Assembly: GCF_937980635.1 (NCBI RefSeq)
Contig: NZ_CALJPG010000020.1
Coordinates: 99,751 to 163,750, forward strand
From: an uncultured Campylobacter sp.
GTDB taxonomy: Bacteria; Campylobacterota; Campylobacteria; Campylobacterales; Campylobacteraceae
Direction of reading: 5' to 3'
Length of the DNA: 64,000 bases
In this document: positions 35,277 through 44,673 of the stretch, one piece after another
Layout of the letters: every line of letters starts with the position of its first letter
How positions within the stretch are numbered: the first letter of the stretch is position 1
Notes under the pieces: model-generated
The model's database searches: none
What the model was told of the DNA's origin: nothing
What the model saw: only the letters and a program-made list of their open reading frames with translations
Made by a program: the position numbers and the translations under genes

Positions 35277-36626
35277 ATGGCGAAAGTTAAAACCACGATT
35301 TTTGAGTGCCAGCACTGCGGCAATCAGCAAAGCAGATGGCTCGGCAGATGCCCAGACTGCGGCGCATTCGATAGCTTCGTCGAGCTCAAGCCCGCTCAGA
35401 TCAAAGCGCTAAAAGAGATCGAGGGCGAGCTTGCCTGCGCCTCGTCCGCAAGCGCCAAAGCGATCAGCGAGATACAGATCGAGCAAATTTCACGCATCGA
35501 CACCAAGGATAGCGAGCTAAATTTAGTCCTCGGAGGCGGCGTCGTGGAGGGCTCGCTCGTGCTAATCGGCGGCAGCCCAGGCATCGGAAAATCCACGCTA
35601 CTGCTTAAGATCGCGGCAAATTTAGCAAGCGGCGGTCGCGCGGTGCTTTACGTAAGCGGCGAAGAGAGCGCTAGTCAGATCAAAATGCGTGCGCAGCGGC
35701 TGGGCGCGATAAGCGAGCAGCTGTTTTTGCTCACCGAGATAAATCTAAGCGCCGTGCTTGAAGAGGTGGAGCGTAGGGATTATAAGTTTATCGTCATCGA
35801 CAGCATCCAGACACTTTTTAGCGACAAGGCCTCCTCTGCGCCGGGCTCGATCACGCAGGTGCGCGAGATCACCTTCGAGCTGATGCGACTTGCCAAAGCG
35901 CGCGGAATTTCGATCTTCATCATCGGCCACATCACCAAAGAGGGCTCGATCGCGGGTCCGCGCATATTAGAGCATATGGTGGACGTGGTGCTGTATTTCG
36001 AGGGCGATGCAAGCAAGCAGCTTAGAATTTTACGCGGTTTTAAAAACCGCTTCGGGGCTACGAGCGAGGTGGGGATTTTCGAGATGGGGCCGCACGGGCT
36101 CGTAAGCGCCAAGGACGTCGCGAGCAAATTTTTCACGCGCGGCAAAGCGGTAAGCGGCTCGGTGATCACGATCACGATGGAGGGCACGCGCGCGCTCGTC
36201 GTAGAGATCCAAGCTCTCGTGTGCGAAAGCGGCTACCCCAAGCGCAGCGCCACGGGCTTTGATAAAAACCGCCTCGATATGCTTCTAGCGCTACTTGATC
36301 GCAAGCTTGAGATCGGGCTTGGCGGATACGACGTCTTCGTAAACGTGAGCGGCGGCGTAAAAATCACCGAAACGGCATGCGATCTAGCCGTCGTCGCAGC
36401 GATCGTAAGCAGCTTCAAAAACCGTCCGATCAGCAAAGAGAGCGTCTTCATCGGCGAAGTGAGCCTAAACGGTGAGATCAGAGAGATCTTCAACCTCGAT
36501 GCGCGTCTGAAAGAAGCCGCGATGCAGAAATTTAAAAACGCGATCGTCCCGATGAAGCCGCAAAACGCGCAGGGACTTAAAATTTTCCACGCTACCGAGA
36601 TCACGCAAATTTTAGATTGGATGTGA
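35277..36626 (+). CDS. radA: DNA repair protein RadA
   Basis: Recombination branch-migration ATPase, 449 residues. It has an N-terminal zinc finger (CQHCGNQQSRWLGRCPDCGAF, four Cys), a RecA-like core with Walker A GGSPGIGKSTLL, the RadA-specific KNRFG motif (FKNRFGAT) and a C-terminal Lon-protease-like domain (FVNVSGGVKITETACDLA). Full length with no insertion. Confidence 0.97.
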   Translation: MAKVKTTIFECQHCGNQQSRWLGRCPDCGAFDSFVELKPAQIKALKEIEGELACASSASAKAISEIQIEQISRIDTKDSELNLVLGGGVVEGSLVLIGGSPGIGKSTLLLKIAANLASGGRAVLYVSGEESASQIKMRAQRLGAISEQLFLLTEINLSAVLEEVERRDYKFIVIDSIQTLFSDKASSAPGSITQVREITFELMRLAKARGISIFIIGHITKEGSIAGPRILEHMVDVVLYFEGDASKQLRILRGFKNRFGATSEVGIFEMGPHGLVSAKDVASKFFTRGKAVSGSVITITMEGTRALVVEIQALVCESGYPKRSATGFDKNRLDMLLALLDRKLEIGLGGYDVFVNVSGGVKITETACDLAVVAAIVSSFKNRPISKESVFIGEVSLNGEIREIFNLDARLKEAAMQKFKNAIVPMKPQNAQGLKIFHATEITQILDWM

Positions 36627-37367
36627 AACGGCGCGCTTCTTAGCTTCGGTTTAGCAGAGGGCGCGAATGGGCGAAAATGAGTTTTGAGCGGCAAAAGGCG
36701 CGTTGCTTTCGCATGGGCGCGAGGAGGGGGCGCAAGTGCGCCGCTTTTTGCATGGCTCACAAGCAAGCGCAAATGAGCTTGATCGCTAAGGCGCGATTTT
36801 TGGAATTTCACGTATCGTAGCGGCTCAAAAATTCGTTTGAGCTTTAAAACGGCTCGGCAATGGTGCGGTTAAAATTTAATCATTCGCGCCGCATCCTAGT
36901 GGGCAAGATAGGCGCTTTGCGGCGCAAATTTTAAAATTTTGCTGCAAAGCGGCGCAAAGCCGAGCCCGATAGGTCCTTGCGTCGCGCAAAATTCTATCGC
37001 GGCGCGCAGAACGTATCGCATGGGGCTAAGAGCCGGTAAAATTTTAGCGGCGCTAAGCTCTCATGCGCGGGTACGGATACCGCAAGCAAAGTATCGCGCG
37101 CCGAGCCGAATGGGCGCCGCCGTAGCACGTCGCAACCCGAAAAGGCTTACTAGCGAGACGATGTGCAAGCCAAAGCGCGAGGTCCGCCTCACGTAGCCAA
37201 AAGACAAAGCCTACAAGGCGGCAAGATAGCAACGCAGCGAGAGCGCGATGAAATTTTAACGCAGGCCGCGCATAAGCCGTCGGCAAAGCCTAATTCTACG
37301 GACAGGCTCCGCGGATAAAATTTCGCAAATCTAGCGTGGATAAAATTTTATAAATTTAAACGGAAAG
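36627..37367. other. Non-coding stretch after radA
   Basis: About 740 bases with no supported gene. It alternates GC-rich blocks (many GCGGCGC and GCGCGC words) with AAATTTTAAAATTT-type words, a texture like the 47.3-48.1 kb repeat region. Open frames here have biased, protein-unlike composition. Confidence 0.5.
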
Positions 37368-37373
37368 GTGTGT

Positions 37374-38117
37374 ATGAGCCCAAATGTAATCGTCAAATTC
37401 GTCATTTTGTTTTTCATCAGGGCGCAAAGCTTAAACGTTAAATTTAGCAGGCTCGACGCCGTCGTATCGCGCGCTTACGCCAAATATGGGGCGCTCTTTA
37501 AACTAAGCGTGCCGCTACTTGCCGCAGCATCAATATTTGCGCTGTTTAACCTATACGATTTTGCCAAAGCAAACTACGCGCTGACGCTCTTTTTGCTCGC
37601 TTTGGGCTCACCTCTGCTAATGTATAGCTTTTTTAAAGCGATAAAATCGGCGATGACCTTCGCGCTATTTGTGATTCCATTTGCGGCGGTGTTTGCGATC
37701 ATCGCGGTGACGGGCGCACAGAAGCTTGATAACTCGCTAAATTTTAACATCGTCTTTCCGCTGTTTTTCACCCTCGTGTGGTTTGCGATGTCGGTGATCG
37801 CCGACGAGGACGTGGCGCAGATCATGAATAAGATCGTATCGAAGCTCTCGACGCTTTTCGTGACGATTTTCATCCTTTATAACTACGAGGCACTGCATGG
37901 GATTTTAACCGCAAGCTCGGGAGGGTATCGAGCGAGCGAGGATGAGCTAAGCGCGCTTGATCTGGTGTTTATGACGATTAGATTTTTTACGCTGCCTTCG
38001 ATTTTTACGCTGATGATTTTTGAGATCAAAGATTATCTTTTTATCAGATACGACGCGTTCGTGCAGGCTCAGCAGGAGCGCATGGGGGATTTAAAAAATT
38101 CCAAGGGCTCGAAGTAA
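37374..38117 (+). CDS. Hypothetical integral membrane protein
   Basis: Protein of 247 residues with about six hydrophobic segments: the N-terminal VIVKFVILFFI, then pairs around residues 45-60, 68-85, 93-115, 125-142 and 160-180, and a hydrophilic C-terminal tail (QAQQERMGDLKNSKGSK). No enzyme motif seen. The ATG at 37374 is preferred over a GTG two codons earlier because AAAGG lies 6 bases before it. It follows the radA region as a membrane gene does in C. jejuni, but I cannot assign a family. Confidence 0.7.
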   Translation: MSPNVIVKFVILFFIRAQSLNVKFSRLDAVVSRAYAKYGALFKLSVPLLAAASIFALFNLYDFAKANYALTLFLLALGSPLLMYSFFKAIKSAMTFALFVIPFAAVFAIIAVTGAQKLDNSLNFNIVFPLFFTLVWFAMSVIADEDVAQIMNKIVSKLSTLFVTIFILYNYEALHGILTASSGGYRASEDELSALDLVFMTIRFFTLPSIFTLMIFEIKDYLFIRYDAFVQAQQERMGDLKNSKGSK

Positions 38118-38292
38118 AAATTTAAAGCTTATCTAGATCTAGCTTTGCACGCTGTAAATACTCGCAAATACTAAAGATTACGACTGCCGTGTGCACGCTG
38201 GGCTTAGGCGCGGCAGTGGGACTAATAAAATTTGAAATGAGATTTTAGGACAAAATTTTAAAACGGATTTTAATGACACACCGGTTATGCGT

Positions 38293-38332
38293 GGGTTAGA
38301 ATTTAAAGCCGCAAAGCTTCAAATCCTGACCC
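38293..38332. terminator. Hairpin between convergent genes
   Basis: Seventeen-base imperfect inverted repeat (GGGTTAGAATTTAAAGC against GCTTCAAATCCTGACCC, 3 imperfect positions, 6-base loop), just past the stop of the solute-binding gene and between convergent transcripts. Similar in style to the hairpins at 24419 and 49416. Confidence 0.5.
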
Positions 38333-38349
38333 GCATCAAATTTAAAATT

Positions 38350-39156
38350 TTAAAAGAAGCTGTATATGTCGTCTAAAAGGAAGTATTTTTTATCGACGGT
38401 GCCTTTGTAGAAAGGCTCGAAAGTATCGTTATACGCCTTTTTGAAAAAGCCCTCTTTGCTAAGCGAAATGAGCGCTTGATTAACGGCTTCTACGAGATCT
38501 GCGTTGCCTTTTTGCATCGCGATGCCTAAAAATACGTTCTCGCCAAGACTTTTGATATTAACCTCGACGCTAGGATCTGCGACCGGATAGACCATCACGA
38601 ATAGATTATCGTCGCACGCGCCGTCGATCTCGCCGCTCTTTAACCGCTTGTAGCAATCGGAGGAATTTTTGCAATACACTAGATTGTAGCCGCCGTCCTT
38701 TTGCATAAACGCTTCGCCCGTCGAGCCGCGAATGACGCCTACTTTCTTACCTCGTAGATCGCTCATTTTTTGGATATTGTCGCTTTTTCTGGTTAAAACT
38801 CCGGAATTTACCGAAAGATAGGGCATCGAAAACTCATAATTTTTCTTTCTCTCCTCAGTAACGCTTGCAGCCGCGATAAGCATATCCGCCTGATTATTTT
38901 GAATGGACGGAAAGCGAGCTTGCGCTGATACCGGTATGAGCTCGATCCTGCCGCCGGTATCGCCTAAAATTTTGCCTCCGATTGCATTAGCAAGCTCCAC
39001 GTCAAAGCCCTCAAAGCCGTTATCCGTAACTCTACTAAATGGAGGCTCATTTTCATAAACGGCGATACGAATGACTTTACTCTGCTTTATTTGGCTTAAA
39101 GAATTCGCAAGCGCAAAGATGCAAGATAAAAGAATTAAAAACAGTGATTTTTTCAT
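38350..39156 (-). CDS. Amino-acid type solute-binding protein, copy 1
   Basis: Periplasmic SBP_bac_3 family protein, 268 residues, with a signal peptide (LFLILLSCIFALANS). Body motifs: VIRIAVYENEPPFSRV, GFEGFDVELANAIG, ADMLIAAASVTEERKKNYEF and VGVIRGSTGEAF. Two Cys in YCKNSSDCYKRL may form a disulfide. It ends YKGTVDKKYFLLDDIYSFF, a tail shared with the next two copies. It is very close to copy 2, only 17 bases away. No permease or ATPase gene is next to it; the ligand is unknown but likely a polar amino acid. Confidence 0.9.
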   Translation of the reverse strand: MKKSLFLILLSCIFALANSLSQIKQSKVIRIAVYENEPPFSRVTDNGFEGFDVELANAIGGKILGDTGGRIELIPVSAQARFPSIQNNQADMLIAAASVTEERKKNYEFSMPYLSVNSGVLTRKSDNIQKMSDLRGKKVGVIRGSTGEAFMQKDGGYNLVYCKNSSDCYKRLKSGEIDGACDDNLFVMVYPVADPSVEVNIKSLGENVFLGIAMQKGNADLVEAVNQALISLSKEGFFKKAYNDTFEPFYKGTVDKKYFLLDDIYSFF

Positions 39157-39173
39157 TTCAAATTCCTTTTTTA

Positions 39174-39980
39174 TTAAAAAAAGCTGTAAAGATCGTCAAG
39201 CAAGAAGTATTTTTTATCGACGGTGCCTTTATAGAAGGATTCGAAAGTATCCTCGTAAGCCTTTTTGAAAAAGCCCTCTTTGCTGAGCGCAATCAAGCCT
39301 TTATTGATCGCTTCTAGCAGCTCTGCGTTACCCTTTTGCACCGCGACGCCCAAGAATACATTATCGCCTAAATTTTTTATATTGACCTCGACCGCAGGAT
39401 CTACGATCGGATAGACCATTACAAAAAGGTTGTTGTTGCAATACCCGTCGATCTCGCCACTTTTTAATCTCCTATAGCAATCGACCGAATCGTTGCAATA
39501 AGAAACATTATAACCGCCGTCCTTTTTGATATACGCCTCGCCGGTGGTCTTGCGGATGACGCCGATCTTTTTGCCCATCAGATCGCCTATTTTGTGAATA
39601 TTTGAGTCTTTTTTCGTTAAAATTCCCAAATTCACCGTAAAATACGGCATCGAAAAATCCACGCTGCCTTTACGCTCTTCGGTGATACTTGCAGCCGCGA
39701 TTATCATATCGGCTTGATTATTTTGAAGCATCGGAAAGCGCACTTCGTTCGTTACCGGTATGAGCTCGATACGACCGCCGCTGTTACCGAAAATTTTACC
39801 GGCTAGCGCGTTGGCGAGCTCGACTTCGAAACCCTCAAAGCCCTTCTCACTTGACTTGCTAAAAGGCGGTTCGTTTTCATAAACGCCCACTCTGATAACC
39901 TTGCTTTGCTTGATCTCGCTTAAGGAATTCGCAAAAACAAAGATCGCCGACAATAGAATAAGAAAAAATGACTTTTTCAT
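39174..39980 (-). CDS. Amino-acid type solute-binding protein, copy 2
   Basis: SBP_bac_3 protein, 268 residues, a close paralogue of copy 1 (for example VYENEPPFSKSSEKGFEGFE, AAASITEERKGS and the same DKKYFLLDD tail). Signal peptide FFLILLSAIFVFANS. The paired Cys are in YCNDSVDCYRRL. Copies 1 and 2 form one tandem unit, with copy 2 first in transcription. Recent duplication is likely from the conserved N- and C-terminal segments. Confidence 0.9.
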   Translation of the reverse strand: MKKSFFLILLSAIFVFANSLSEIKQSKVIRVGVYENEPPFSKSSEKGFEGFEVELANALAGKIFGNSGGRIELIPVTNEVRFPMLQNNQADMIIAAASITEERKGSVDFSMPYFTVNLGILTKKDSNIHKIGDLMGKKIGVIRKTTGEAYIKKDGGYNVSYCNDSVDCYRRLKSGEIDGYCNNNLFVMVYPIVDPAVEVNIKNLGDNVFLGVAVQKGNAELLEAINKGLIALSKEGFFKKAYEDTFESFYKGTVDKKYFLLDDLYSFF

Positions 39981-40414
39981 AATTTCCTCCTTGAATTTTA
40001 AATTTTTCGTAATTGTAATGTAAATTTTCTTAAAATTTCATTTTACCAGAACCGAAACTATTCCCTAAACTGCGAGCTTGGCGATAAAATTTCGCAACTA
40101 AAATTTCTAAGCATAATGATAGAGGCTTTTTAAATTTTAGCGTCTTTACGCCAAACTCCGCCTACTCTCAATTAAATTTTAGCGCTTCGCTATAAAATTC
40201 TGTGCGTCTATTAGCACTATAAAAACAGCGCGCCGCTACGGAATTTTATAAATTCCATAACGACGCGTTCGTAAAATTTTACAATCTAACCCAAGCTCGC
40301 AAAGTCGGGCAAAATAGCAAGGCTATGCAAGCCTTTTAAATTTTACCTGGCGTATAGCGCACAGCTCTATGCTTACTGCAAGCAAATGCAGGCGAGCCGT
40401 ACTGCTATGCTCGC
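39981..40414. other. Non-coding stretch between solute-binding genes
   Basis: About 430 bases, AT-rich, with one short palindrome (GGAATTTTATAAATTCC near 40240). No gene found. It may hold the promoter for copies 1-2 and the terminator of copy 3. Confidence 0.5.
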
Positions 40415-41221
40415 CTAAAATAAGCTATAAAGATCATCCAACAAGAAATATTTTTTCTCCGCAGTGCCCTTGTAATACGGCTCAATTGTCTCGTCATAGG
40501 TCTTTTTCATAAAGCCGTTCTTGCTTAGCTTGACTAGCTCGCCATTTAAGAACTCAAGCAGATCCTTATTGCCCTTAGAAACTGCAATGCCTAAGAAATC
40601 CGAAACACCTAAATTCTTGATATTTACCTCGGTGTCGCTGTCGATTACAGCATAAGCCAAAACTATTAGATTATCTGTCGCATATCCGATGCCCTTACCA
40701 TCCTTTAGCATTTTATAGCATTCGTTTGCGGTAGCGCAATTTACGATTTCAAAGCCCTCTTTTCTAAAATACGCTTCGCCCGTAGTTCCGGTTTCTGCGA
40801 TGATCGGCTTGCCGTGCAGATCCGATACGGTCTTGATCCTATCGCCGGCTCGGGTTAGCACGCCGATATTTACTGCGAAATACGGCGTCGTAAAATCAAC
40901 TAGCTGCTTACGCTCATTTGTAATCGTAAAGGTCGCAAGCACCATATCTACTTTATTTTCTTCCAACGCTTTTAAACGCTCACTAGCCTTTACGGGCACG
41001 AATTCCACCTTGCCCGCCTTGCCGCCAAATATATCTTTTGATAGCGCCTCGGCTAGAGTAACCTCAAATCCTTGAAATTTGCCGTCTTCAAATTTACTAA
41101 AAGGCGGTTGCGCCTCGAAAACGCCCACTCTAATCGTGCCCGATTGCCTGATCTCAGATAGGGTATTTGCCACTACACTACTTGTAAATAGCAATAAAAT
41201 TCCCAAAATTATCTTTTTCAT
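40415..41221 (-). CDS. Amino-acid type solute-binding protein, copy 3
   Basis: SBP_bac_3 protein, 268 residues, more diverged than copies 1 and 2 but of identical length and with the same tail (YYKGTAEKKYFLLDDLYSLF). Signal peptide GILLLFTSSVVANT. Motifs: IRVGVFEAQPPFSKF, FQGFEVTLAEALS, VLATFTITNERKQL. The paired Cys are in NCATANECYKML. Ribosome site AAAGGAACGAT before ATG. Separate transcription unit likely. Confidence 0.9.
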   Translation of the reverse strand: MKKIILGILLLFTSSVVANTLSEIRQSGTIRVGVFEAQPPFSKFEDGKFQGFEVTLAEALSKDIFGGKAGKVEFVPVKASERLKALEENKVDMVLATFTITNERKQLVDFTTPYFAVNIGVLTRAGDRIKTVSDLHGKPIIAETGTTGEAYFRKEGFEIVNCATANECYKMLKDGKGIGYATDNLIVLAYAVIDSDTEVNIKNLGVSDFLGIAVSKGNKDLLEFLNGELVKLSKNGFMKKTYDETIEPYYKGTAEKKYFLLDDLYSLF

Positions 41222-41391
41222 ATCGTTCCTTTAATTACAATGATTAGCCTAACCGCGCATTCGCGTCGCTTCGGCAAGCCGTCTTAAGCCGGTCGTATAT
41301 TATTCGCTCACTTCTCCTTTCGGCATTTTTTAAAATTTCTTTACTTTGAAATTTTGCGGCGCATTTTACGCAAATTTCATTTAAAATACAT

Positions 41392-42087
41392 TTAATCTGC
41401 GCCGTGATTTAGATCCCAATCGATCTCTCCCAGACCGTGCGCGCGCAGATATTCGTTGCATCTGCTAAAATGTCTGCAGCCGAAAAACGCCCCTCCTGCA
41501 AGCGGGCTAGGATGCGCGGCGGTTAAAATGAGATGCCTCTGCGCATCGATCAGCGCCGATTTTGCTTTGGCGAAATTTCCCCACAGCATAAAGACTAAAT
41601 TTTGCCGCCTCGCGCTTAAAATTTTAATCACGGCATCGGTAAAAATTTGCCACCCAAAGCCGCTGTGCGAGTTCGCGCGGTTCGCGCCCACGCTAAGGCT
41701 CGCATTAAGAAGCAGCACGCCCTGCTTCGCCCAGTAGCTCAGATCGCCGCTTTCAGGCTCGCTGATACCCAGATCGCTCTTAATCTCTTTGTAGATATTT
41801 ACGAGGCTGGGCGGAATTCGCACGCCGCGCGGCACCGAAAAGCTAAGCCCCATCGCCTGATGCTCGCCGTGGTAGGGATCCTGCCCCAAAATCACCGCGC
41901 GCACCCGTTCAAACGGAGTGAGATTGAAGGCATTAAAGATCAAATTTCCCGGCGGATAGACGATCTCGCGCTCCTTTGCGGCTAGCAGGTTTTCTTTGAT
42001 CTTCGCAAAATACTCGCTTAAAAATTCCTCCCTAAGCGCCTCTTTCCAACCGCTCTCGATCCTCACGTCGTCTAAGTTTATCTGCAT
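41392..42087 (-). CDS. ung: Uracil-DNA glycosylase
   Basis: Family 1 uracil-DNA glycosylase, 231 residues, removing uracil from DNA. The catalytic water-activating loop is VILGQDPYHGEHQAMGLSFS with its Asp, the Pro/Ser loop is PPSLVNIYKEI, and the Leu-intercalation loop is HPSPLAGGAFFGCRHF with the conserved His. Single gene on the minus strand. Confidence 0.97.
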   Translation of the reverse strand: MQINLDDVRIESGWKEALREEFLSEYFAKIKENLLAAKEREIVYPPGNLIFNAFNLTPFERVRAVILGQDPYHGEHQAMGLSFSVPRGVRIPPSLVNIYKEIKSDLGISEPESGDLSYWAKQGVLLLNASLSVGANRANSHSGFGWQIFTDAVIKILSARRQNLVFMLWGNFAKAKSALIDAQRHLILTAAHPSPLAGGAFFGCRHFSRCNEYLRAHGLGEIDWDLNHGAD

Positions 42088-42376
42088 GCTAGCCCTTTAA
42101 GCTTTAATGAATTAACGCCATAATTTTACAATAAATTTTAAAAATAGTATCGCTTGCACGCCGCTACGAAAGATATATGCAAAAGCAGCGATAAAATTTG
42201 AGCCGGTTTCATTTTGTCTTTGTGATCTCCTATTTTATGTAAAACCCACTATATCGTTATTTTATCTACTTTGATAAACGTCCGTAAAACTAAAGTCTAA
42301 TTTTTCATTTTTAAATTTTATCCCAAAGCTTTTAAATTTATCTTTCAACAACGATATCAATCTGCTGTAAATAAAT

Positions 42377-42994
42377 TTAGCGCACGCTATAATATCCTAA
42401 AGTATTTATTTGAACTAAATCAAACTCGGGATAAAAAATAACCTCGTGATCATAATCTATCGGCTGTCCCCACGGTATATGATCCTTTTTATGCCATATT
42501 TGCCTTTTATCGTTCATTAACGCCGTTAGTTTTAAATTTTTAGTTGAGCCGTAGATTAAATATTCCCGACTGCCGGCATAGTGATAAAACGGCGCAGCCC
42601 ACGACAATTTAAATTCGTGTAAATTTTTAGTTTGGGCTATGCAGTCTGACTCGGAAACAAGTTCGTAACCCTCTTGCAGCATTTTTTGTTGCGTCACGGC
42701 AAAAGGCTTATCCGCTTTTATAAAATGCGTGTAGCAGATGCAAGTCTGCCATTTATTGAAACAAACACCATCGGGAATCTTTTTGCGATATATCAGCAAA
42801 GTTTCACCCTTTCTACTTGTTAGAGATTCAAATTTAGCCAAATCTCGATCTTTTACGTACGGGAATTTAAATAACGGCGAAATTTGAGCATATAAACATA
42901 TACACATTATCAATAAGAAAAGCGGCAAAATGACTACAAATGCCGTAATCTTGATGGCTTTCCACAATGTTTTTAATATCTTTACTGCTTGCAT
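42377..42994 (-). CDS. Hypothetical membrane-anchored protein
   Basis: Protein of 205 residues with one membrane helix (about 16-37: ITAFVVILPLFLLIMCICLY) and an extracytoplasmic part containing four scattered Cys (CFNKWQTCICY, SDCIAQ). No family recognised. It is flanked by AT-rich DNA and stands alone. Confidence 0.6.
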   Translation of the reverse strand: MQAVKILKTLWKAIKITAFVVILPLFLLIMCICLYAQISPLFKFPYVKDRDLAKFESLTSRKGETLLIYRKKIPDGVCFNKWQTCICYTHFIKADKPFAVTQQKMLQEGYELVSESDCIAQTKNLHEFKLSWAAPFYHYAGSREYLIYGSTKNLKLTALMNDKRQIWHKKDHIPWGQPIDYDHEVIFYPEFDLVQINTLGYYSVR

Positions 42995-43072
42995 TAAGAT
43001 TTACTTCCTCTCTATTTTAAAATTTACTGCGGTATTTATAAATCGCACCACCGATTTAACGGCTTTAAAATT

Positions 43073-43669
43073 TCATCTCGCAAGCTTGCCTCTAAGGTCG
43101 TAATACGGATAATCCATCGCCGCAGCGGCAGCTTCGCGCGCAGAGGCGCCTGCGAATTTCTCGATCACGCAAAGACCGAGCTCTATGGAGCTGCTTACGC
43201 CGCCAGCAGTGATGATCTCGCCTCCTTCTGGCAGGCTTTCGCGCACGAGCCGCTCGTGCACCACATCCGCACAGTAAGGCGCCAGCAGATCGTAGCAAAA
43301 CGGATGCGTGGTCGCGCGCCTACCTCGCAAAAACCCCGCCGCGCCCAGAAGCAGCGAACCGGTGCAAACGCTAAACTTATACTTCGCATCGCGCGCGGTT
43401 GCGAGCCACGAGATGAAGCCCGCATCGTCCCTCAGGCGGCGCGTCGCCATACCGCCGGGCACAAAAACCGCATCAAAGCCGCCTAGATCCGTCGTGATCT
43501 CGCCCACGTCGATCGTAAGGCCGCCGCTATCCGAAACCTGCCGCTCGCGCGAGCAAAACCTCATCTCAAGCTGCGGGCGGACGGCTTTGAGCCTTAGCAT
43601 ACAATCGTAAAATCCCACAAAATCGAGGTGCGTCTGTCCGCTAAACATCACAAGCGCTAGATTTTTCAT
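43073..43669 (-). CDS. DJ-1/PfpI family protein, isonitrile hydratase-like
   Basis: Cytoplasmic protein of 198 residues with the class I glutamine amidotransferase-like fold. The nucleophile elbow is FSVCTGSLLLGAAGFL with the reactive Cys, preceded by FDAVFVPGGMATRRL and followed by ATTHPFCYDLL. This combination is typical of the InhA isonitrile hydratase branch and of some regulators' sensor domains. The physiological substrate here is unknown. Confidence 0.82.
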   Translation of the reverse strand: MKNLALVMFSGQTHLDFVGFYDCMLRLKAVRPQLEMRFCSRERQVSDSGGLTIDVGEITTDLGGFDAVFVPGGMATRRLRDDAGFISWLATARDAKYKFSVCTGSLLLGAAGFLRGRRATTHPFCYDLLAPYCADVVHERLVRESLPEGGEIITAGGVSSSIELGLCVIEKFAGASAREAAAAAMDYPYYDLRGKLAR

Positions 43670-43891
43670 GATCCGTCCTTTAAAATTTATCGCTCGCCTA
43701 TAGGTTTTCGGTTCGTCGCCGTTAAAATTTTCAGCGCTGCAGCCGCAATGAGCGTCTGTTTAAAACGCCCGTTTAAATTTAGCGACCGAATGCCCGCTCG
43801 GCTAAAATTTTAAAATTTCATCCTGTCGGGCAGCAGAAATTTGACCGCCCGCGAATAAAATTTCAGAAGCGGTTAAAATTTTGCGCGTTTT

Positions 43892-44638
43892 TTATTCCGC
43901 TTTATTCAGACTTGCAAAAGCCCGCAAGCCCGTATAGTGCAGCCTTTTTGAAATATTCTCAAATTCTAAATTCCAAATCCCCTCGTCGTATTTCCATTCA
44001 AACGGCGTTTTGTAGCTTTCCCAAATTTTACGAGCCTGATTATTGACCTCTTTGGTGAGCTCCGCGATATTCAAAGCCTTGCCAGCCTCGCTCATCATCA
44101 AATGCCAGTTATCCAAATCGGCGGAGTCTTCGGTGTGAATGGATTTTTCGTGCGGAAGATAATACACAAAATCGCCCGTATCAAAGGGAAATAAAGTATG
44201 GCATAGCGCAATGCCGTAAATTTTTTGAGCAAATACGGTCGGAAGCTGCTCGTCCGAATAGCCGAAAGTTGAAACGTATAAAAAGCTGCGTAAAATGCCC
44301 GCTAAATTTCTACAAACGGGCGCAAAGGCGTATCTGCATGCCCGCTGCGTTAAAGCGCCGTTTCGGATAAAACTTATGGCGCTATCGATTTCTTTTCTTC
44401 TTGCTTGCACGTATTTTATCTTTTTAAATCGCCAAGCTTGCATCAGCTCCAAAGAACCGTCGATAGCTCGCAAATGCTTGTCTCTTTTTTCATCCGCCGT
44501 GCCGCTTAGCTCCGCGATCCTCGCAGCAGCCTGCCTCCAAAACGGGATCAGGGTTTTTACCCATCCTAAGTAGCTAAGATAAAGCGCGTTCGGCTCCTCT
44601 TTTTCAAAAGCCGCTCTCATCTGCGTAAGTTTTATCAT
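43892..44638 (-). CDS. Hypothetical protein
   Basis: Protein of 248 residues, soluble and mainly helical, with no signal peptide. Segments such as IPFWRQAAARIAEL, KYVQARRKEIDSAISFIRNG and PFEWKYDEGIWNLEFENISK suggest a helical bundle. No known motif. It precedes thyX's stop region by strand order: thyX is upstream on the same strand with a 35-base gap, so cotranscription is likely. Confidence 0.6.
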   Translation of the reverse strand: MIKLTQMRAAFEKEEPNALYLSYLGWVKTLIPFWRQAAARIAELSGTADEKRDKHLRAIDGSLELMQAWRFKKIKYVQARRKEIDSAISFIRNGALTQRACRYAFAPVCRNLAGILRSFLYVSTFGYSDEQLPTVFAQKIYGIALCHTLFPFDTGDFVYYLPHEKSIHTEDSADLDNWHLMMSEAGKALNIAELTKEVNNQARKIWESYKTPFEWKYDEGIWNLEFENISKRLHYTGLRAFASLNKAE

Positions 44639-44673
44639 CGCAAGCCCCTTATATCAAAATTTTACTTCGCTCG

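Noticed and set aside
36233..36811. A 192-codon minus-strand frame over the radA 3' end
   Set aside because: Mostly antisense to radA; the composition is that of a shadow frame.
36939..37196. An 85-codon plus-strand reading frame in the radA downstream gap
   Set aside because: Arg/Ala/Pro-rich composition typical of GC-rich non-coding DNA here, no ribosome site, and no recognisable protein features.
42138..42212. A 24-codon minus-strand frame with a lipoprotein-like start (LLLHISFVAAC)
   Set aside because: It stops just after the Cys, and its ribosome site is too far from the ATG; perhaps a relic, but not enough to call.
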